Assembly: GCA_030018315.1 (NCBI GenBank)
Contig: JASEGA010000009.1
Coordinates: 1-60,714, forward strand
DNA from: a bacterium
GTDB lineage: Bacteria > Hydrothermota > UBA3073 > JACQXS01 > JAGMCI01
DNA length: 60,714 nt
Direction: 5' to 3'
The notes under the pieces were generated by a model. The model searched no databases and was not told the DNA's origin. It saw only the letters and a list, made by a program, of their open reading frames with translations. Positions 26,728-36,411 of this stretch are shown one piece after another. Position 1 is the stretch's first letter. Each line of letters starts with the position of its first letter. A program made the translations under genes and the position numbers.

Positions 26728-27267
26728 ATGTCAAGAGTAGGAAAATATCCTGTACAGATACCAGATAAAGTGAGGGTAACAATAGACCAGAATAAGGTAA
26801 GAATCGAGGGTCCAAAAGGTATGATTGAGCGTGAGTTTCCTCCTCAAATAGAGGTTGCTGTGGAAGGTAAAACCATAAAGGTAAGCCAAAAGGGAGATGT
26901 GAAAAACCAAAAATCTATTCATGGAACTACAAGAGCAATTATTAATAATATGGTTACTGGAGTAACTCAAGGCCATGGACGTACCTTACTTATAGAGGGG
27001 CAAGGCTACAGGGCAAAACTTGATGGTAAAAATTTGAGCTTACAGCTTGGGTATGCAACTCCAATACAGTTTACTCCTCCCAAAGGAGTAGAGATTGAAG
27101 TTCCAAGGCCTGAAATGATTGTGATACGTGGGATTGATAAACAACTGGTTGGTGATGTAGCTGCAAGAATAAGGGCAATAAAGTCACCCGAGCCGTACAA
27201 AGGAAAGGGAATAAGATATGAAAGAGAATATGTCAGGAAGAAAACTGGCAAGAAAGCAGTTGTATGA
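26728..27267 (+). CDS. rplF: 50S ribosomal protein L6
   Basis: 179 residues with both L6 folds ([29 protein letters not shown]) and the C-terminal signature [24 protein letters not shown]. It lies 4 nt after rpsH and overlaps rplR by 4 nt. Confidence 0.97.
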   Translation: MSRVGKYPVQIPDKVRVTIDQNKVRIEGPKGMIEREFPPQIEVAVEGKTIKVSQKGDVKNQKSIHGTTRAIINNMVTGVTQGHGRTLLIEGQGYRAKLDGKNLSLQLGYATPIQFTPPKGVEIEVPRPEMIVIRGIDKQLVGDVAARIRAIKSPEPYKGKGIRYEREYVRKKTGKKAVV

Positions 27268-27596
27268 TGAAAGGACGCGAACGTAGACATAAGAGGGTTA
27301 GAAAAAAGATTTTTGGCACTCCCAATCGACCTAGACTTTCCATATATAAGAGTCTTAAGCATATTTATGCGCAACTCGTTAATGATGTCAACCATCACAC
27401 TTTAGTATTTGCTACTTCTATTGGAATTAAGAATGGAACAAAAACTGAGAAGAGCAAAAAGTGTGGTACACTCCTTGCCAAGCTTGCATCTAAAAATAGA
27501 ATTAATGAAGCTGTTTTTGACCGTGGTGGATATAAGTATCATGGACGAGTTCGTGCACTCGCTGAGGGTGCAAGAGAAGGTGGATTAAAATTTTGA
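27264..27596 (+). CDS. rplR: 50S ribosomal protein L18
   Basis: 110 residues: basic N-terminus, [19 protein letters not shown], and the terminal [26 protein letters not shown], which is the L18 signature. It binds 5S rRNA. It is overlapped by rplF and rpsE on both sides. Confidence 0.97.
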   Translation: MMKGRERRHKRVRKKIFGTPNRPRLSIYKSLKHIYAQLVNDVNHHTLVFATSIGIKNGTKTEKSKKCGTLLAKLASKNRINEAVFDRGGYKYHGRVRALAEGAREGGLKF

Positions 27597-28078
27597 TGTT
27601 CACAGAATCCCGTGGAGAAGAATTAGAGGTTGAGGAACGGACAATTAATATAAAGAGAGTTGCTAAGACTCTAAAAGGGGGTAGGAGTATTCGGTTGCTT
27701 GTTTGTTCTGCAGTTGGAGACTCATTTTCACGAGTAGGTATAGGTTTTGGCAAGGCGCAAGAAGTTATGGAAGCTGTAAGAAAAGCTAAGGAGCGTGCAA
27801 AGAAGAATATGATAGAGGTTAAGCATCGTGGCAATACTATCCCGCATATAGTATCTGGAAAATGTGGTGGTGCTAAAATCTTAATCCGGCCCGCCTCCCC
27901 TGGTACAGGAATAATTGCATGCGATCCAGTAAGAATTATCCTTGAACTTGGTGGTATAAAGGATGCACTTACAAAGTCATTGGGTTCAAGTAATGCTGGA
28001 AACCTTGCTAAGGCAACAATTAATGCACTATCAAAACTAAGAACACAGGAAGAGGTATCTAAACTTAGAGGGGTATGA
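27593..28078 (+). CDS. rpsE: 30S ribosomal protein S5
   Basis: 161 residues with the S5 double-stranded-RNA-binding fold ([40 protein letters not shown]) and the C-terminal [23 protein letters not shown]. It overlaps rplR by 4 nt. A dispersed repeat follows before rpmD. Confidence 0.97.
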   Translation: MMFTESRGEELEVEERTINIKRVAKTLKGGRSIRLLVCSAVGDSFSRVGIGFGKAQEVMEAVRKAKERAKKNMIEVKHRGNTIPHIVSGKCGGAKILIRPASPGTGIIACDPVRIILELGGIKDALTKSLGSSNAGNLAKATINALSKLRTQEEVSKLRGV

Positions 28079-28093
28079 AAAAGTTATCTTCTC

Positions 28094-28122
28094 TTTGTCA
28101 TTCTGAACGAAGTGAAGAATCT
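28094..28122 (+). repeat. Dispersed repeat inserted between rpsE and rpmD
   Basis: The core TCATTCTGAACGAAGTGAAG, followed by AATCTC, is identical to the central part of the 159-bp elements at 39552 and 48198. It separates genes otherwise packed with overlaps and ends two bases before the rpmD ATG, so it supplies rpmD's ribosome-binding region. Confidence 0.75.
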
Positions 28123-28124
28123 CG

Positions 28125-28304
28125 ATGAAAAAATTGAAAGTGACTCAAATAAAGAGTATAATTGGCAGTACCTATAGAAAGAAGCGCACAATGAGGGCTC
28201 TTGGACTCAAAAGAATACGGCACTCAGTAATACACCGAGATACACCACAGATTAGAGGTATGATTGAGCAAGTTAAAGAACTTGTTAAAGTAGAAAATTT
28301 ATGA
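28125..28304 (+). CDS. rpmD: 50S ribosomal protein L30
   Basis: The 59-residue protein reads KKLKVTQIKSIIGSTYRKKR, then LGLKRIRHSVIHRDTPQIRGMI, full L30 length. The start ATG lies directly behind the inserted repeat, with no standard Shine-Dalgarno site beyond GTGAAG. Its stop overlaps the rplO start as ATGA. Confidence 0.95.
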   Translation: MKKLKVTQIKSIIGSTYRKKRTMRALGLKRIRHSVIHRDTPQIRGMIEQVKELVKVENL

Positions 28305-28774
28305 AGGCTATTTTGAGTAATTTATCCCCTCCTTTCACTCGTAAGTCAAGGAAAAGGGTTGGCAGGGGGCTTGGTTCTGGGCATGGCAAAACGGCATGCA
28401 GAGGAACAAAGGGGCAACTTGCAAGGTCAGGTAGTAAGCGTAAACCATGGTTTGAGGGTGGTCAGACGCCACTTATACGAAGAATACCCAAAAGGGGATT
28501 TAAAAACCCGTGCAGGACTGAATACGAGATAATAAATGTTGGTGAGTTTAATAGATTTGAGTCTGGTAGTGTAATTGACCCAGCTTTTTTAAGAAAAGCT
28601 GGACTGGTAAAATCTCGTCTTCCAATTAAGATTTTAGGGGATGGTGAACTTACAAAATCCTTTATAGTTAGAGCTCATAAATTTAGTAAAAGTGCAAAAG
28701 ATAAAATAGAGTCATTAAAAGGAAAGGTAGAAGAATTACCTAAATCCCGCTCTTTTAAGGGGTGGGATAAATAA
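28301..28774 (+). CDS. rplO: 50S ribosomal protein L15
   Basis: 157 residues: NLSPPFTRKSRKRVGRGLGSGHGKT, FEGGQTPLIRRIPKRGFKN and a C-terminal beta domain, all typical of L15. It assembles into the peptidyl-transferase-proximal part of 50S. secY follows after 2 nt. Confidence 0.97.
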   Translation: MKAILSNLSPPFTRKSRKRVGRGLGSGHGKTACRGTKGQLARSGSKRKPWFEGGQTPLIRRIPKRGFKNPCRTEYEIINVGEFNRFESGSVIDPAFLRKAGLVKSRLPIKILGDGELTKSFIVRAHKFSKSAKDKIESLKGKVEELPKSRSFKGWDK

Positions 28775-28776
28775 GT

Positions 28777-30090
28777 ATGTTTCAAAAAATAAGAGATGCG
28801 TTTAAAATACCTGATTTAAGGAACAAAATCCTCTTTACACTTGCAATGTTTGCTGTGTATAGAATTGGGTCACATATTCCTTGTCCTGGTGTAAACTCTC
28901 AAGCAGTTGTGAGTTTCTTTGAACGTGCGGCTGGCACAATTCTTGGTCTTTACGATATCTTTGTTGGTGGAAACCTTTCTCATGGAACCATATTTGGGCT
29001 TGGAATTATGCCTTACATCTCAGCGTCTATTATCTTCCAATTATTAGGAGCTGCACTTCCTGGACTCCAAAAATTACAGCGCGAGGGAGAGGAAGGGAGG
29101 AGAAAGATTAACCAATACTCAAGATACCTAACAGTAGGTATTGGTGCTATTCAGGGAATTGGGGTAGCAATGTTTCTTGAAGGGCTTCAAGGTAGTGCGG
29201 GTGAGCCAGTTGTTTTAAATCCTGGTTTTAGCTTTAGATTATTTACAATGTTAACACTAACAACCGGTACAATATGTATAATGTGGATTGGTGAACTTAT
29301 AACAGAGCGTGGAATTGGAAATGGTATATCATTAATCATAATGGCAGGTATTATAGCACGCGCTCCTACGGATATACTTAATACATATAGAATGGTGTCA
29401 ACAGGTGCATTAAGTATACCTGCAGTAATGTTTCTCATTGTGATTATGGTTGGTATCACTGCAGCAGTTGTTTTAATAACACAGGCTAATCGAAAGATAC
29501 CTGTCCAGTATGCACAAAGAGTGATAGGGAGAAAGATTTACGGTGGTAGAAGTACACACATACCTTTAAATGTAAATGCAGCTGGTGTTATTCCAATTAT
29601 TTTTGCACAATCAATATTAATGTTTCCCGGCACTATAACAAGATTTTTTTCAGGCAGTTTAGTTGCCCAAAACATAGCTGAATTCTTTAGAGAGGGGCAC
29701 TTATTATACACTATTTTTTATGCAGGTCTAATTGTATTTTTTGCTTACTTTTATACTTCAGTTGTGATTAATCCAACAGATATGGCAGAAAATATGAAAC
29801 GTTACGGTGGCTTTATACCGGGGATAAGACCCGGTGCTCCTACAGCAGGTTATATTGATAAAGTAATTTCAAGGATTACACTCCCCGGTGCTTTATTTTT
29901 TGCAGCTATTGCTATTATCCCAATATATTTGATGCATTGGCTACATGTTCCATTCTATTTTGGGGGTACATCTCTATTAATAGTTGTGGGTGTAGCACTT
30001 GACACAGCACGTGCAATTGAGGCTCAGCTTATAATGCGCCACTATGAAGGATTCATAAGAAAGGGAAAAATAAGAGGTAGGAGAGGATGA
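28777..30090 (+). CDS. secY: Preprotein translocase subunit SecY
   Basis: The 437-residue channel protein has about ten transmembrane helices. Visible signatures: FAVYRIGSHIPCPGV, LGIMPYISASIIFQLL, NRKIPVQYAQRVIGRKIYGG, NPTDMAENMKRYGGFIPGIRPG, and a cytosolic tail ending RGRRG. It is the channel for the SecA encoded 3 kb upstream. adk overlaps its stop by 4 nt. Confidence 0.97.
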   Translation: MFQKIRDAFKIPDLRNKILFTLAMFAVYRIGSHIPCPGVNSQAVVSFFERAAGTILGLYDIFVGGNLSHGTIFGLGIMPYISASIIFQLLGAALPGLQKLQREGEEGRRKINQYSRYLTVGIGAIQGIGVAMFLEGLQGSAGEPVVLNPGFSFRLFTMLTLTTGTICIMWIGELITERGIGNGISLIIMAGIIARAPTDILNTYRMVSTGALSIPAVMFLIVIMVGITAAVVLITQANRKIPVQYAQRVIGRKIYGGRSTHIPLNVNAAGVIPIIFAQSILMFPGTITRFFSGSLVAQNIAEFFREGHLLYTIFYAGLIVFFAYFYTSVVINPTDMAENMKRYGGFIPGIRPGAPTAGYIDKVISRITLPGALFFAAIAIIPIYLMHWLHVPFYFGGTSLLIVVGVALDTARAIEAQLIMRHYEGFIRKGKIRGRRG

Positions 30091-30707
30091 GGTTAATTTT
30101 TCTTGGCCCACCTGGCTCTGGTAAAGGAACGCAAGCAGAGCGAATAGCTAAAATTTTTAACTTGCAATTTATATCTATAGGTGATATATTAAGAGAAGAG
30201 ATTAAATTAGAGACTCTATTAGGAAAGCGCGTAAAACCATATATTGAAAATGGGGCTCTTGTCCCAGATAAACTTATACTTGAGATTATGCGTAAAAGGA
30301 TAAGTAATAACCAAGGATTTGTACTTGACGGTTTTCCAAGAACTATTAAACAAGCGATGGGTCTTGATGAAATTACAAAGGTTGATAAAGTCGTCTATTT
30401 TAAATGTAATTCTGACACAATTGTTAAGCGCCTATCAAATAGGCGAATTTGTCCCCAATGTGCAAAAGTTTACAACCTTATAACAAATCCACCAACTGAT
30501 GATGAAATATGTGATAACTGTAAAACAAAACTTAAACAAAGAGAGGATGATAAAGAGCATACAATTAGGAAAAGGATTAAAATTTACAAGTCTGAAACTT
30601 TACCATTACTTAATTTTTACAAAAAAAAGTCAATCCTGGAAGAAGTTGATGCTTCCTCAGGAGTTGATGAAGTTTATTTAAGGCTAAAAGAGGTATTAAG
30701 TGGTTAA
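30087..30707 (+). CDS. adk: Adenylate kinase, zinc-LID form
   Basis: 206 residues: P-loop [20 protein letters not shown], and a LID with four cysteines in two C-x2-C pairs (CPQC...CDNC, about residues 128-152) that should bind zinc. It converts ATP plus AMP to two ADP. It lies between secY and infA; the methionine aminopeptidase gene that often follows adk is missing. Confidence 0.96.
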   Translation: MRLIFLGPPGSGKGTQAERIAKIFNLQFISIGDILREEIKLETLLGKRVKPYIENGALVPDKLILEIMRKRISNNQGFVLDGFPRTIKQAMGLDEITKVDKVVYFKCNSDTIVKRLSNRRICPQCAKVYNLITNPPTDDEICDNCKTKLKQREDDKEHTIRKRIKIYKSETLPLLNFYKKKSILEEVDASSGVDEVYLRLKEVLSG

Positions 30708-30921
30708 GAAGGAAAAAGGAATAAGAGTAGAAGGTACAGTTACTGAATGTCTTAAGGGTGCTATGTTTAGAGTAAAGCTTGACTCAGGTCATGAAATACT
30801 TGCACATGCTTCTGGTAAAATGAGGATGAATTTTATACGCATCTTACAAGGGGATAGGGTAACTCTTGAACTTTCGCCGTACGATTTGACACGTGGAAGA
30901 ATAATATATAGATTCAAATGA
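30700..30921 (+). CDS. infA: Translation initiation factor IF-1
   Basis: The 73-residue OB-fold protein matches IF-1 ([43 protein letters not shown]). The GTG start at 30700 overlaps the end of adk by 8 nt. IF-1 occupies the A site during initiation. Its stop overlaps rpmJ as ATGA. Confidence 0.95.
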   Translation: MVKKEKGIRVEGTVTECLKGAMFRVKLDSGHEILAHASGKMRMNFIRILQGDRVTLELSPYDLTRGRIIYRFK

Positions 30922-31031
30922 AAGTGCGAGCTTCTATAAAACGTATCTGTTCAAATTGTAAGATTGTCAAACGAAAAGGTGTTGTTCGTGTAATTTGTAG
31001 AAATCCTAAACATAAACAACGACAAGGCTAA
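30918..31031 (+). CDS. rpmJ: 50S ribosomal protein L36
   Basis: The 37-residue protein reads [20 protein letters not shown] and ends [10 protein letters not shown], with zinc ligands C-x2-C...C-x4-H. This is the zinc-binding (C+) form of L36. It overlaps infA by 4 nt and precedes rpsM by 2 nt. Confidence 0.97.
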   Translation: MKVRASIKRICSNCKIVKRKGVVRVICRNPKHKQRQG

Positions 31032-31033
31032 AA

Positions 31034-31426
31034 ATGGCACGTATTGCAGGCGTAGACTTACCCCCAAATAAACGAGTTGAGATAGCACTTACCTATATTT
31101 ATGGGATTGGAAGAGTTTCATCTTTACAGATACTTAAGAAAACTGGTGTCTCTCCTGATAGAAGAGTAAAAGACCTTAATGAGAAAGAAATTGAGTTGAT
31201 AAAGAAAGAGATTGAATCAAATTACAAAATTGAGGGTGCAAGACGGGCTGAGGTGAGTGAGAATATCAAGCGTCTTATCTCTATAGGTTGCTATCGTGGA
31301 TTTAGACACAAAGCTGGTCTCCCTGTCAGGGGACAGCGTACTCGCACAAATGCACGCACAAGAAAAGGACCGTCAAAAGGAGCTATTGCTCTTAGGAAGA
31401 AAAAAGTATTAGGAAAGAAGGGATAA
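31034..31426 (+). CDS. rpsM: 30S ribosomal protein S13
   Basis: 130 residues: [53 protein letters not shown]13 sits in the 30S head near the P-site tRNA. It is followed after 3 nt by rpsK. Confidence 0.97.
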   Translation: MARIAGVDLPPNKRVEIALTYIYGIGRVSSLQILKKTGVSPDRRVKDLNEKEIELIKKEIESNYKIEGARRAEVSENIKRLISIGCYRGFRHKAGLPVRGQRTRTNARTRKGPSKGAIALRKKKVLGKKG

Positions 31427-31429
31427 CAA

Positions 31430-31804
31430 ATGGCTAAACGTGGAAGAATAAGGAGAGTCGACCCTGAGGGTGTGATTCATATTTATGCTACTTTTAACAA
31501 TACAATTGTAACTGTGACTGATAAATCTGGCAACTGTATCAGTTGGAGCTCAAGTGGGGCATCCGGCTTTAAAGGGACTAAGAAAGGAACTCCTTTTGCT
31601 GCAGGAATATGCGCAAGAACATGTGCTCGTGATATTACAAATTTAGGGATGAAAAAAGCCGAAATATGGTTAAAAGGACCGGGACCGGGCAGGGATACTG
31701 CTGTCCGTGCCTTCAGAGTTGCTGGGTTGAAAATAACACTTATAAAAGATATCACTCCAATGCCTCATAATGGTTGTCGTCCACCAAAACAAAGAAGGGT
31801 ATAA
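31430..31804 (+). CDS. rpsK: 30S ribosomal protein S11
   Basis: 124 residues: [38 protein letters not shown], and the signature [17 protein letters not shown] at the end. It forms part of the mRNA exit channel on the 30S platform. Confidence 0.97.
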   Translation: MAKRGRIRRVDPEGVIHIYATFNNTIVTVTDKSGNCISWSSSGASGFKGTKKGTPFAAGICARTCARDITNLGMKKAEIWLKGPGPGRDTAVRAFRVAGLKITLIKDITPMPHNGCRPPKQRRV

Positions 31805-31807
31805 AAT

Positions 31808-32431
31808 ATGGCAAGATATAGGGACCCTGTATGTAAATTTTGTAGAAGGGAAGGCAAGAAACTATTTTTAAAAGGCACTCGTTGTGATACAGATAAATGC
31901 GCCTTTAACAGGAGACAAACTCCTCCAGGTGAGACAAAGAGAAAATTTCATAAACGTGAGTCCGGATATGCTATTCACCTGAGAGAAAAGCAAAAGGTTA
32001 AGCGAATTTACGGTGTTTTAGAGCATCAATTTAGACACTACTTTGAACTTGCTACCAGTAAAAGAGGGGTTACTGGTGAAGTCTTATTACAGTTATTAGA
32101 AAGAAGGCTGGATAATGTAGTTTATAGATTAGGATTTGCACCCTCAAGGAGAGCTGCAAGACAACTTGTAACCCATGGTCATTTCCTTGTGAATAATCAT
32201 AAAATTGATATACCTTCTTATCTTGTTAAACCCGGTGACTTAGTAAGCTTAAAAGAGAAGAGCCAAAAGTTATTAGGGATAGTGGAATCGCTAAAAGTGA
32301 GCCGCGAAATTCCTGTCTGGCTCTCGTTAGATAAGGCTAATTTTAAAGCAGAAGTAAAAGCTATTCCAAATCGCGAGAATATTCCTATTGATATACGTGA
32401 AGAACTAATTGTTGAACTTTATTCTAAGTAG
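31808..32431 (+). CDS. rpsD: 30S ribosomal protein S4, zinc-binding form
   Basis: 207 residues. Cysteines in the N-terminus (CKFCRREG...CDTDKC) form the zinc site of the C+ type. The S4 RNA-binding domain reads [34 protein letters not shown]4 nucleates 30S assembly. The operon ends here; the usual next genes, rpoA and rplQ, are absent. Confidence 0.97.
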   Translation: MARYRDPVCKFCRREGKKLFLKGTRCDTDKCAFNRRQTPPGETKRKFHKRESGYAIHLREKQKVKRIYGVLEHQFRHYFELATSKRGVTGEVLLQLLERRLDNVVYRLGFAPSRRAARQLVTHGHFLVNNHKIDIPSYLVKPGDLVSLKEKSQKLLGIVESLKVSREIPVWLSLDKANFKAEVKAIPNRENIPIDIREELIVELYSK

Positions 32432-32611
32432 CATTTCCCAAAAACAAAAATGGTGTCAGGTCTGTATATATCAACAATCTATAAAAATTAAGAAGTGAAA
32501 CAGCAGAAGCTTTTGCACTCCATATTTAGAGAAAAACCAAAAAATGGGGAAACTCCAGAAAAAGTTTAACTTGACATAAGGCAAGCTGTACTATAAAATA
32601 GCTATATTACT
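32432..32611. other. Intergenic gap with an IS-end-like scar and a promoter
   Basis: The reverse complement of 32445-32464 (GACCTGACACCATTTTTG) resembles the presumed insertion-sequence end at 60458-60476 (GACCTGACCCCCATTTG). A promoter for the receptor gene, -35 TTGACA (32571-32576) and -10 TATAAA (32592-32597, 15-nt spacer), lies at the right. No terminator with a U-tract was found after rpsD. Confidence 0.4.
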
Positions 32612-34906
32612 ATGAAAGAGACATTTTACTCGAGTCCTAATTGGTGCATCCTTTTTTTCTTCATCCTTTCAGGTAATGCATTTGCTGATGCTATTATAAC
32701 CGGGTTTGTGACAGATGCATCAAATGGCGAAAAGCTGCCGTACGCAAACGTCTATGTTGAAGGGACAAAGCTTGGCAGCGCTACAAGTGATAAAGGGTAT
32801 TATGTTATACACAATGTTCCACCCGGTAGATATAGGGTAATAGCATCGTATATAGGATACGAAGAAGGTAAGAGAGAGGTAGAAATAGAAGATAAAGGCG
32901 CTATTTCAGTCAATTTTCAATTAAAGCCTGAAGCTGTTAAGATAGAAGAAGTAAAAGTTACTGCAAAGAGGGCATATTTTGAAAAGGGGGTTGATGGAAG
33001 TATTGCAAAGTTTACAATTAGAGACCTTAGGACAGTGCCAAAATTCTTTGAAAGTGACCTTATTAAGATAATACAAACAATGCCGGGTGTTGTAACAATG
33101 CATGACCTATCAAATAGGCTGTATATAAGAGGTGGCAGTCCAGATGAGAATCTCGTCCTCCTTGACGGCATTACAGTATATAATCCGTCTACCCATCTAT
33201 TCGGATTATTCTCTACTTTCAACCCCGACGCTGTTGCAGATATGAAACTATTTTCGGGTGGCTTCCCATCAAAGTATGGGGATGTATTATCATCAGTTAT
33301 AGATGTTACCACAAGGGAGGGGAATAATAAGAGATACACGGGTAGTCTTAGTACGGGGCTTATAACTTCCAAGTTACTATTAGAGGGGCCAATTCCAAAA
33401 GGCTCATTCCTACTTAGTGGACGAAGGACATATTTTGATTTCCTTGTGTGGGCATATTCGCATATTATACATGAAGATGTAAGTCTTCCTTATTATTTCT
33501 ATGACGGGGTTGGTAAAATAAACTTTAACCCATCTCAATCCAATAGGTTTACATTAACAGGCTTTGGTGGTGCAGATGTAATAAGTTTTTCAGAAACAAT
33601 GGATAGTAGAGAAACAACCGAAGGAAGGGTCAACTGGGGCAATAGAGGAGTTTCTTGTAGATGGCGTAAAGTGTTTACCCCTAAATTATACGGTGAAATG
33701 GTTGGTGTTACAAGTAACTTCTTTACAGAATTTAAGTTTGATAGCAAAAGCGAGGACGACAGCATCCAAGTTTATTTTGACCAGCAGATAACAGATTACA
33801 CATTAAAAAGCGATTTCAGTTATTACTTGAATCCGCAACATACTATAAGTGCAGGTGTTGATTTAAAGAAAAATAAGTTTACAGAAGAATGGGGGATTAA
33901 AAATGGTATAAATATGAAGTCTACAAATCCACCTGTTTATTCTAACAAGTTAGTAACTTATATAGAAGAGGAATGGAAGGCAACGCCTATTTTTACAATC
34001 CGTGCCGGAATGAGGGGGATATACTATTCAATAGGAAAGAGAGTTGCGATAGACCCGAGTTTAAGTTTTAGGTACTTACTCAGCCCTAATACTGCTTTGA
34101 AGGGAGCGATGGGGCGATATCATCAGTATATAGTGACACTTAATCCACAAGAATCTTTCTTCACTTTATACGATGTATGGAAGCCGCTTGATGGAACACA
34201 TTCACCACCAGAAGCATATCATGCTGTGTTAGGAATAGAAGAGTGGATAGGCGAGGAGGGCGAGTTTTCTATTGATGGATATTATAAGAAATACTTATCC
34301 CTCCTGATTCCTAAAGAGAGTGAGTTTTCACAATGGATATCACAGCCAAGTGAGAGTTTAAAAGTAGGCTATGGTTATGCTGCAGGAATAGAACTATGCA
34401 TTAAGAAATCGTTTAAATACTCACATGGATGGCTAAATTACACACTTGGGGTTACAAAGAGGCAAGTTGATAGTTTGTGGTATTTTCCACGCTATGATAA
34501 AAGGCATAATTTCAATATAGTTGGGGGTGCGACATTAGGTAATTTTACACTTAATCTAAGATGGTATCTATCTACTGGTTCCCCTTATGCGGGAGAGATA
34601 GCAAGGTACAGAAAATACTGGTATGAGCCCATAGATGATACAATAGTAGGTAGCGATTGGCAGTTTGTAAAAGGCACAAGGGATGCATACAGACTGCCAA
34701 ATTCACATAGACTTGATTTAAACATAAATTATGGAGTTAATATACTCGGAATAAATGGGGTAGTGTATCTGGATATTATCAATGTTTACATGCGTAAAAA
34801 TGTATTTGCTTACTGGTGGGATACTCAAAATGAGCCGCCAAAGAAGAGAGAGATATCAATCTTACCATACCTGATACCAAGTTTAGGTATAAATATTAGC
34901 TTCTAA
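32612..34906 (+). CDS. TonB-dependent outer-membrane receptor with carboxypeptidase-like N-domain
   Basis: 764 residues. A signal peptide (to about residue 25) is followed by a CarboxypepD-regulatory-like beta-sandwich (ITGFVTDASNGEKLPYANVYVEGTKLG), the plug (VKVTAKRAYF, MPGVVTMHDLSNRLYIRGGSPDENLVLLDGITVYNP), and a long beta-barrel ending in Phe (LGINISF). Receptors of this build import large or scarce nutrients using TonB energy. It is paired, 2 nt apart, with a lipoprotein gene, as in SusC/SusD-like systems. The substrate cannot be told. Its start lies 14 nt after the -10 box. Confidence 0.88.
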   Translation: MKETFYSSPNWCILFFFILSGNAFADAIITGFVTDASNGEKLPYANVYVEGTKLGSATSDKGYYVIHNVPPGRYRVIASYIGYEEGKREVEIEDKGAISVNFQLKPEAVKIEEVKVTAKRAYFEKGVDGSIAKFTIRDLRTVPKFFESDLIKIIQTMPGVVTMHDLSNRLYIRGGSPDENLVLLDGITVYNPSTHLFGLFSTFNPDAVADMKLFSGGFPSKYGDVLSSVIDVTTREGNNKRYTGSLSTGLITSKLLLEGPIPKGSFLLSGRRTYFDFLVWAYSHIIHEDVSLPYYFYDGVGKINFNPSQSNRFTLTGFGGADVISFSETMDSRETTEGRVNWGNRGVSCRWRKVFTPKLYGEMVGVTSNFFTEFKFDSKSEDDSIQVYFDQQITDYTLKSDFSYYLNPQHTISAGVDLKKNKFTEEWGIKNGINMKSTNPPVYSNKLVTYIEEEWKATPIFTIRAGMRGIYYSIGKRVAIDPSLSFRYLLSPNTALKGAMGRYHQYIVTLNPQESFFTLYDVWKPLDGTHSPPEAYHAVLGIEEWIGEEGEFSIDGYYKKYLSLLIPKESEFSQWISQPSESLKVGYGYAAGIELCIKKSFKYSHGWLNYTLGVTKRQVDSLWYFPRYDKRHNFNIVGGATLGNFTLNLRWYLSTGSPYAGEIARYRKYWYEPIDDTIVGSDWQFVKGTRDAYRLPNSHRLDLNINYGVNILGINGVVYLDIINVYMRKNVFAYWWDTQNEPPKKREISILPYLIPSLGINISF

Positions 34907-34908
34907 CT

Positions 34909-35646
34909 ATGAAAAAGTTATTACCCATTCTTATTCTTATTATTGTGGGCTGTGAGAAGCCGCCTTTTGAAACCTATCCCGGTGCTCTTAATGTATTTGC
35001 GTTAATAAGGTCAGACCGGCCAAGGCAATGGGTGAAAGTTGAGAAGACATATAAGATGGATGAGTCTGCTACTGGTGGAGTGAGTGATGCACTGGTAGTG
35101 ATTAAGAGTGAAAGCTCTGTTGATACACTGTTTTTATCAGATAGCACCCCATTTACATATGTATCGCGCGATAGTATACCTATCATTCCTATGCATACAT
35201 ATTATATATCTGTGAAAACAGAGGATTTAGACAGTATTTATGGAACAACAACTGCACCAGATACAGTGGTAATTTTACACCCAGAAGATGGGGATACAGT
35301 TAGCTTATCAGATTCGCTGGTCTTCAAAAATAAAAATGTATACAATCAAGATATGTATAATCAATACGATGTTGTAGCATATACAGAAGATACAATGATA
35401 AGCAGTGTAATAAGTGGTATGGGCTACTTTGAAGTAGACACTATTGTTGTAATAAGATTTTCTGCTCTAGTTAAGTCGGCCGGTTTTTATAGGATAAAGA
35501 TAATGACTTACGATAAAAATTACACCCAGTATATACGTGGAAATGAGATAGGTGAGACAAGCAGTTCTGCTGGAATAAAAGGTGGGTTTGGAGTATTTGG
35601 GTCTGCTATTGTTAAAGGGCTCTATATATATATAAAACCAGAATAG
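34909..35646 (+). CDS. Receptor-associated lipoprotein (DUF4249-like)
   Basis: The 245-residue protein has a lipobox (ILIIVGC) and an all-beta composition. The opening EKPPFETYPGALNVFALIRSD and the segment VSDALVVIKSESSVDTL resemble DUF4249 lipoproteins, which partner with TonB-dependent receptors. The tight spacing to the receptor gene suggests a surface complex. Confidence 0.7.
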   Translation: MKKLLPILILIIVGCEKPPFETYPGALNVFALIRSDRPRQWVKVEKTYKMDESATGGVSDALVVIKSESSVDTLFLSDSTPFTYVSRDSIPIIPMHTYYISVKTEDLDSIYGTTTAPDTVVILHPEDGDTVSLSDSLVFKNKNVYNQDMYNQYDVVAYTEDTMISSVISGMGYFEVDTIVVIRFSALVKSAGFYRIKIMTYDKNYTQYIRGNEIGETSSSAGIKGGFGVFGSAIVKGLYIYIKPE

Positions 35647-35669
35647 CTTTCCTCTCAATAAAATTATTC

Positions 35670-35698
35670 TTGATTTTTGTATAAGATTGTGATATTAT
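35670..35698 (+). promoter_or_regulatory. Promoter of the small membrane protein/rnpB unit
   Basis: -35 TTGATT (35670-35675), 17-nt spacer, -10 TATTAT (35693-35698). The ATG at 35711 follows after 12 nt with no Shine-Dalgarno site. Confidence 0.5.
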
Positions 35699-35710
35699 AA
35701 GCTAAGTATT

Positions 35711-36046
35711 ATGAAAAGAAAGGGGTGGTTAATTACTGTTATTGTTCTTCTTGTAGCTCTTGCTGCTATTCTCATTAGTGCACCAAGAATACTTAATATT
35801 ACATTTGAGAAAGCAACAAGAATTCTTGAACAAAATTTTGTTAAACAGGCACCTCCAGAATATGAGACTCGAATACGGGCAGATTTTGACAACTTCATAA
35901 TTGCATTTAAGAAAAACAAAATTAAAAATGAAGCTTTACAAAGATTATCAAGTTTGATAAAGAAAGCTAATGAGGATAAAAAGTTAACTCAGCCAGAAAT
36001 AGACGAAATTTTAGCGTTCATTGAAACTATAATAGGGCTTAAGTAG
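35711..36046 (+). CDS. Small single-pass membrane protein, unknown
   Basis: The 111-residue protein has one N-terminal transmembrane helix (residues 6-26, GWLITVIVLLVALAAILIS) and then a soluble helical domain rich in Lys, Glu and Asp. No family recognised. Its last codons and TAG stop overlap the 5' strand of the RNase P RNA P1 helix by about 6 nt, so the protein and rnpB are probably transcribed together and the RNA is cut out. Confidence 0.65.
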   Translation: MKRKGWLITVIVLLVALAAILISAPRILNITFEKATRILEQNFVKQAPPEYETRIRADFDNFIIAFKKNKIKNEALQRLSSLIKKANEDKKLTQPEIDEILAFIETIIGLK

Positions 36047-36411
36047 GTCGGGTAGTCGTCCCGCACATAATTTATGTACGGGGAGGAAAGTCCGGGCACC
36101 AAAGGGCAAGGTACCCCGGAAAGCGGGGATCCCACACCTATGCATAGGTGCGGGACTGGAAAGTGCCACAGAAACTACACCGCCCTGATAGTCTAATAGA
36201 TGTGTCAGAGTAAGGGTGAAATAGTGAGGTAAGAGCTCACTCCACTCTACAGTGATGTAGATAGGGGGCAAACCCTACCCGGTGCAAGACCAAGCAAAGG
36301 GGAGAGGTGGCCCGCCTTATTTGACCCTTAGGTAGGTCGCTTAGATAAATGATTACCGTCCTGCACATTAATTTATGTGCTAGATACAGAACCCGGCTTA
36401 TAGACCTACTT
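36041..36411 (+). ncRNA. rnpB: RNase P RNA, bacterial type
   Basis: The ends pair as P1 (AAGTAGGTC at 36041, GACCTACTT at 36403). The conserved cores are in order: GAGGAAAGTCCGGGC near 36080, ACAGAAACTACACCGCCC near 36169, GTAAGGGTGAAA near 36210, AGAGCTCACTCC near 36232, CGGTGCAAGACCAAGC near 36279, AGGTCGCTTAGAT near 36333 and ACAGAACCCGGCTTAT near 36386. This is the ribozyme that matures tRNA 5' ends. The ends are set from P1 and are good to a few bases. Confidence 0.95.

Noticed and set aside
36011-36271. Minus-strand reading frame of 86 codons
   Set aside because: It lies antisense to the RNase P RNA, which explains all the conservation here.
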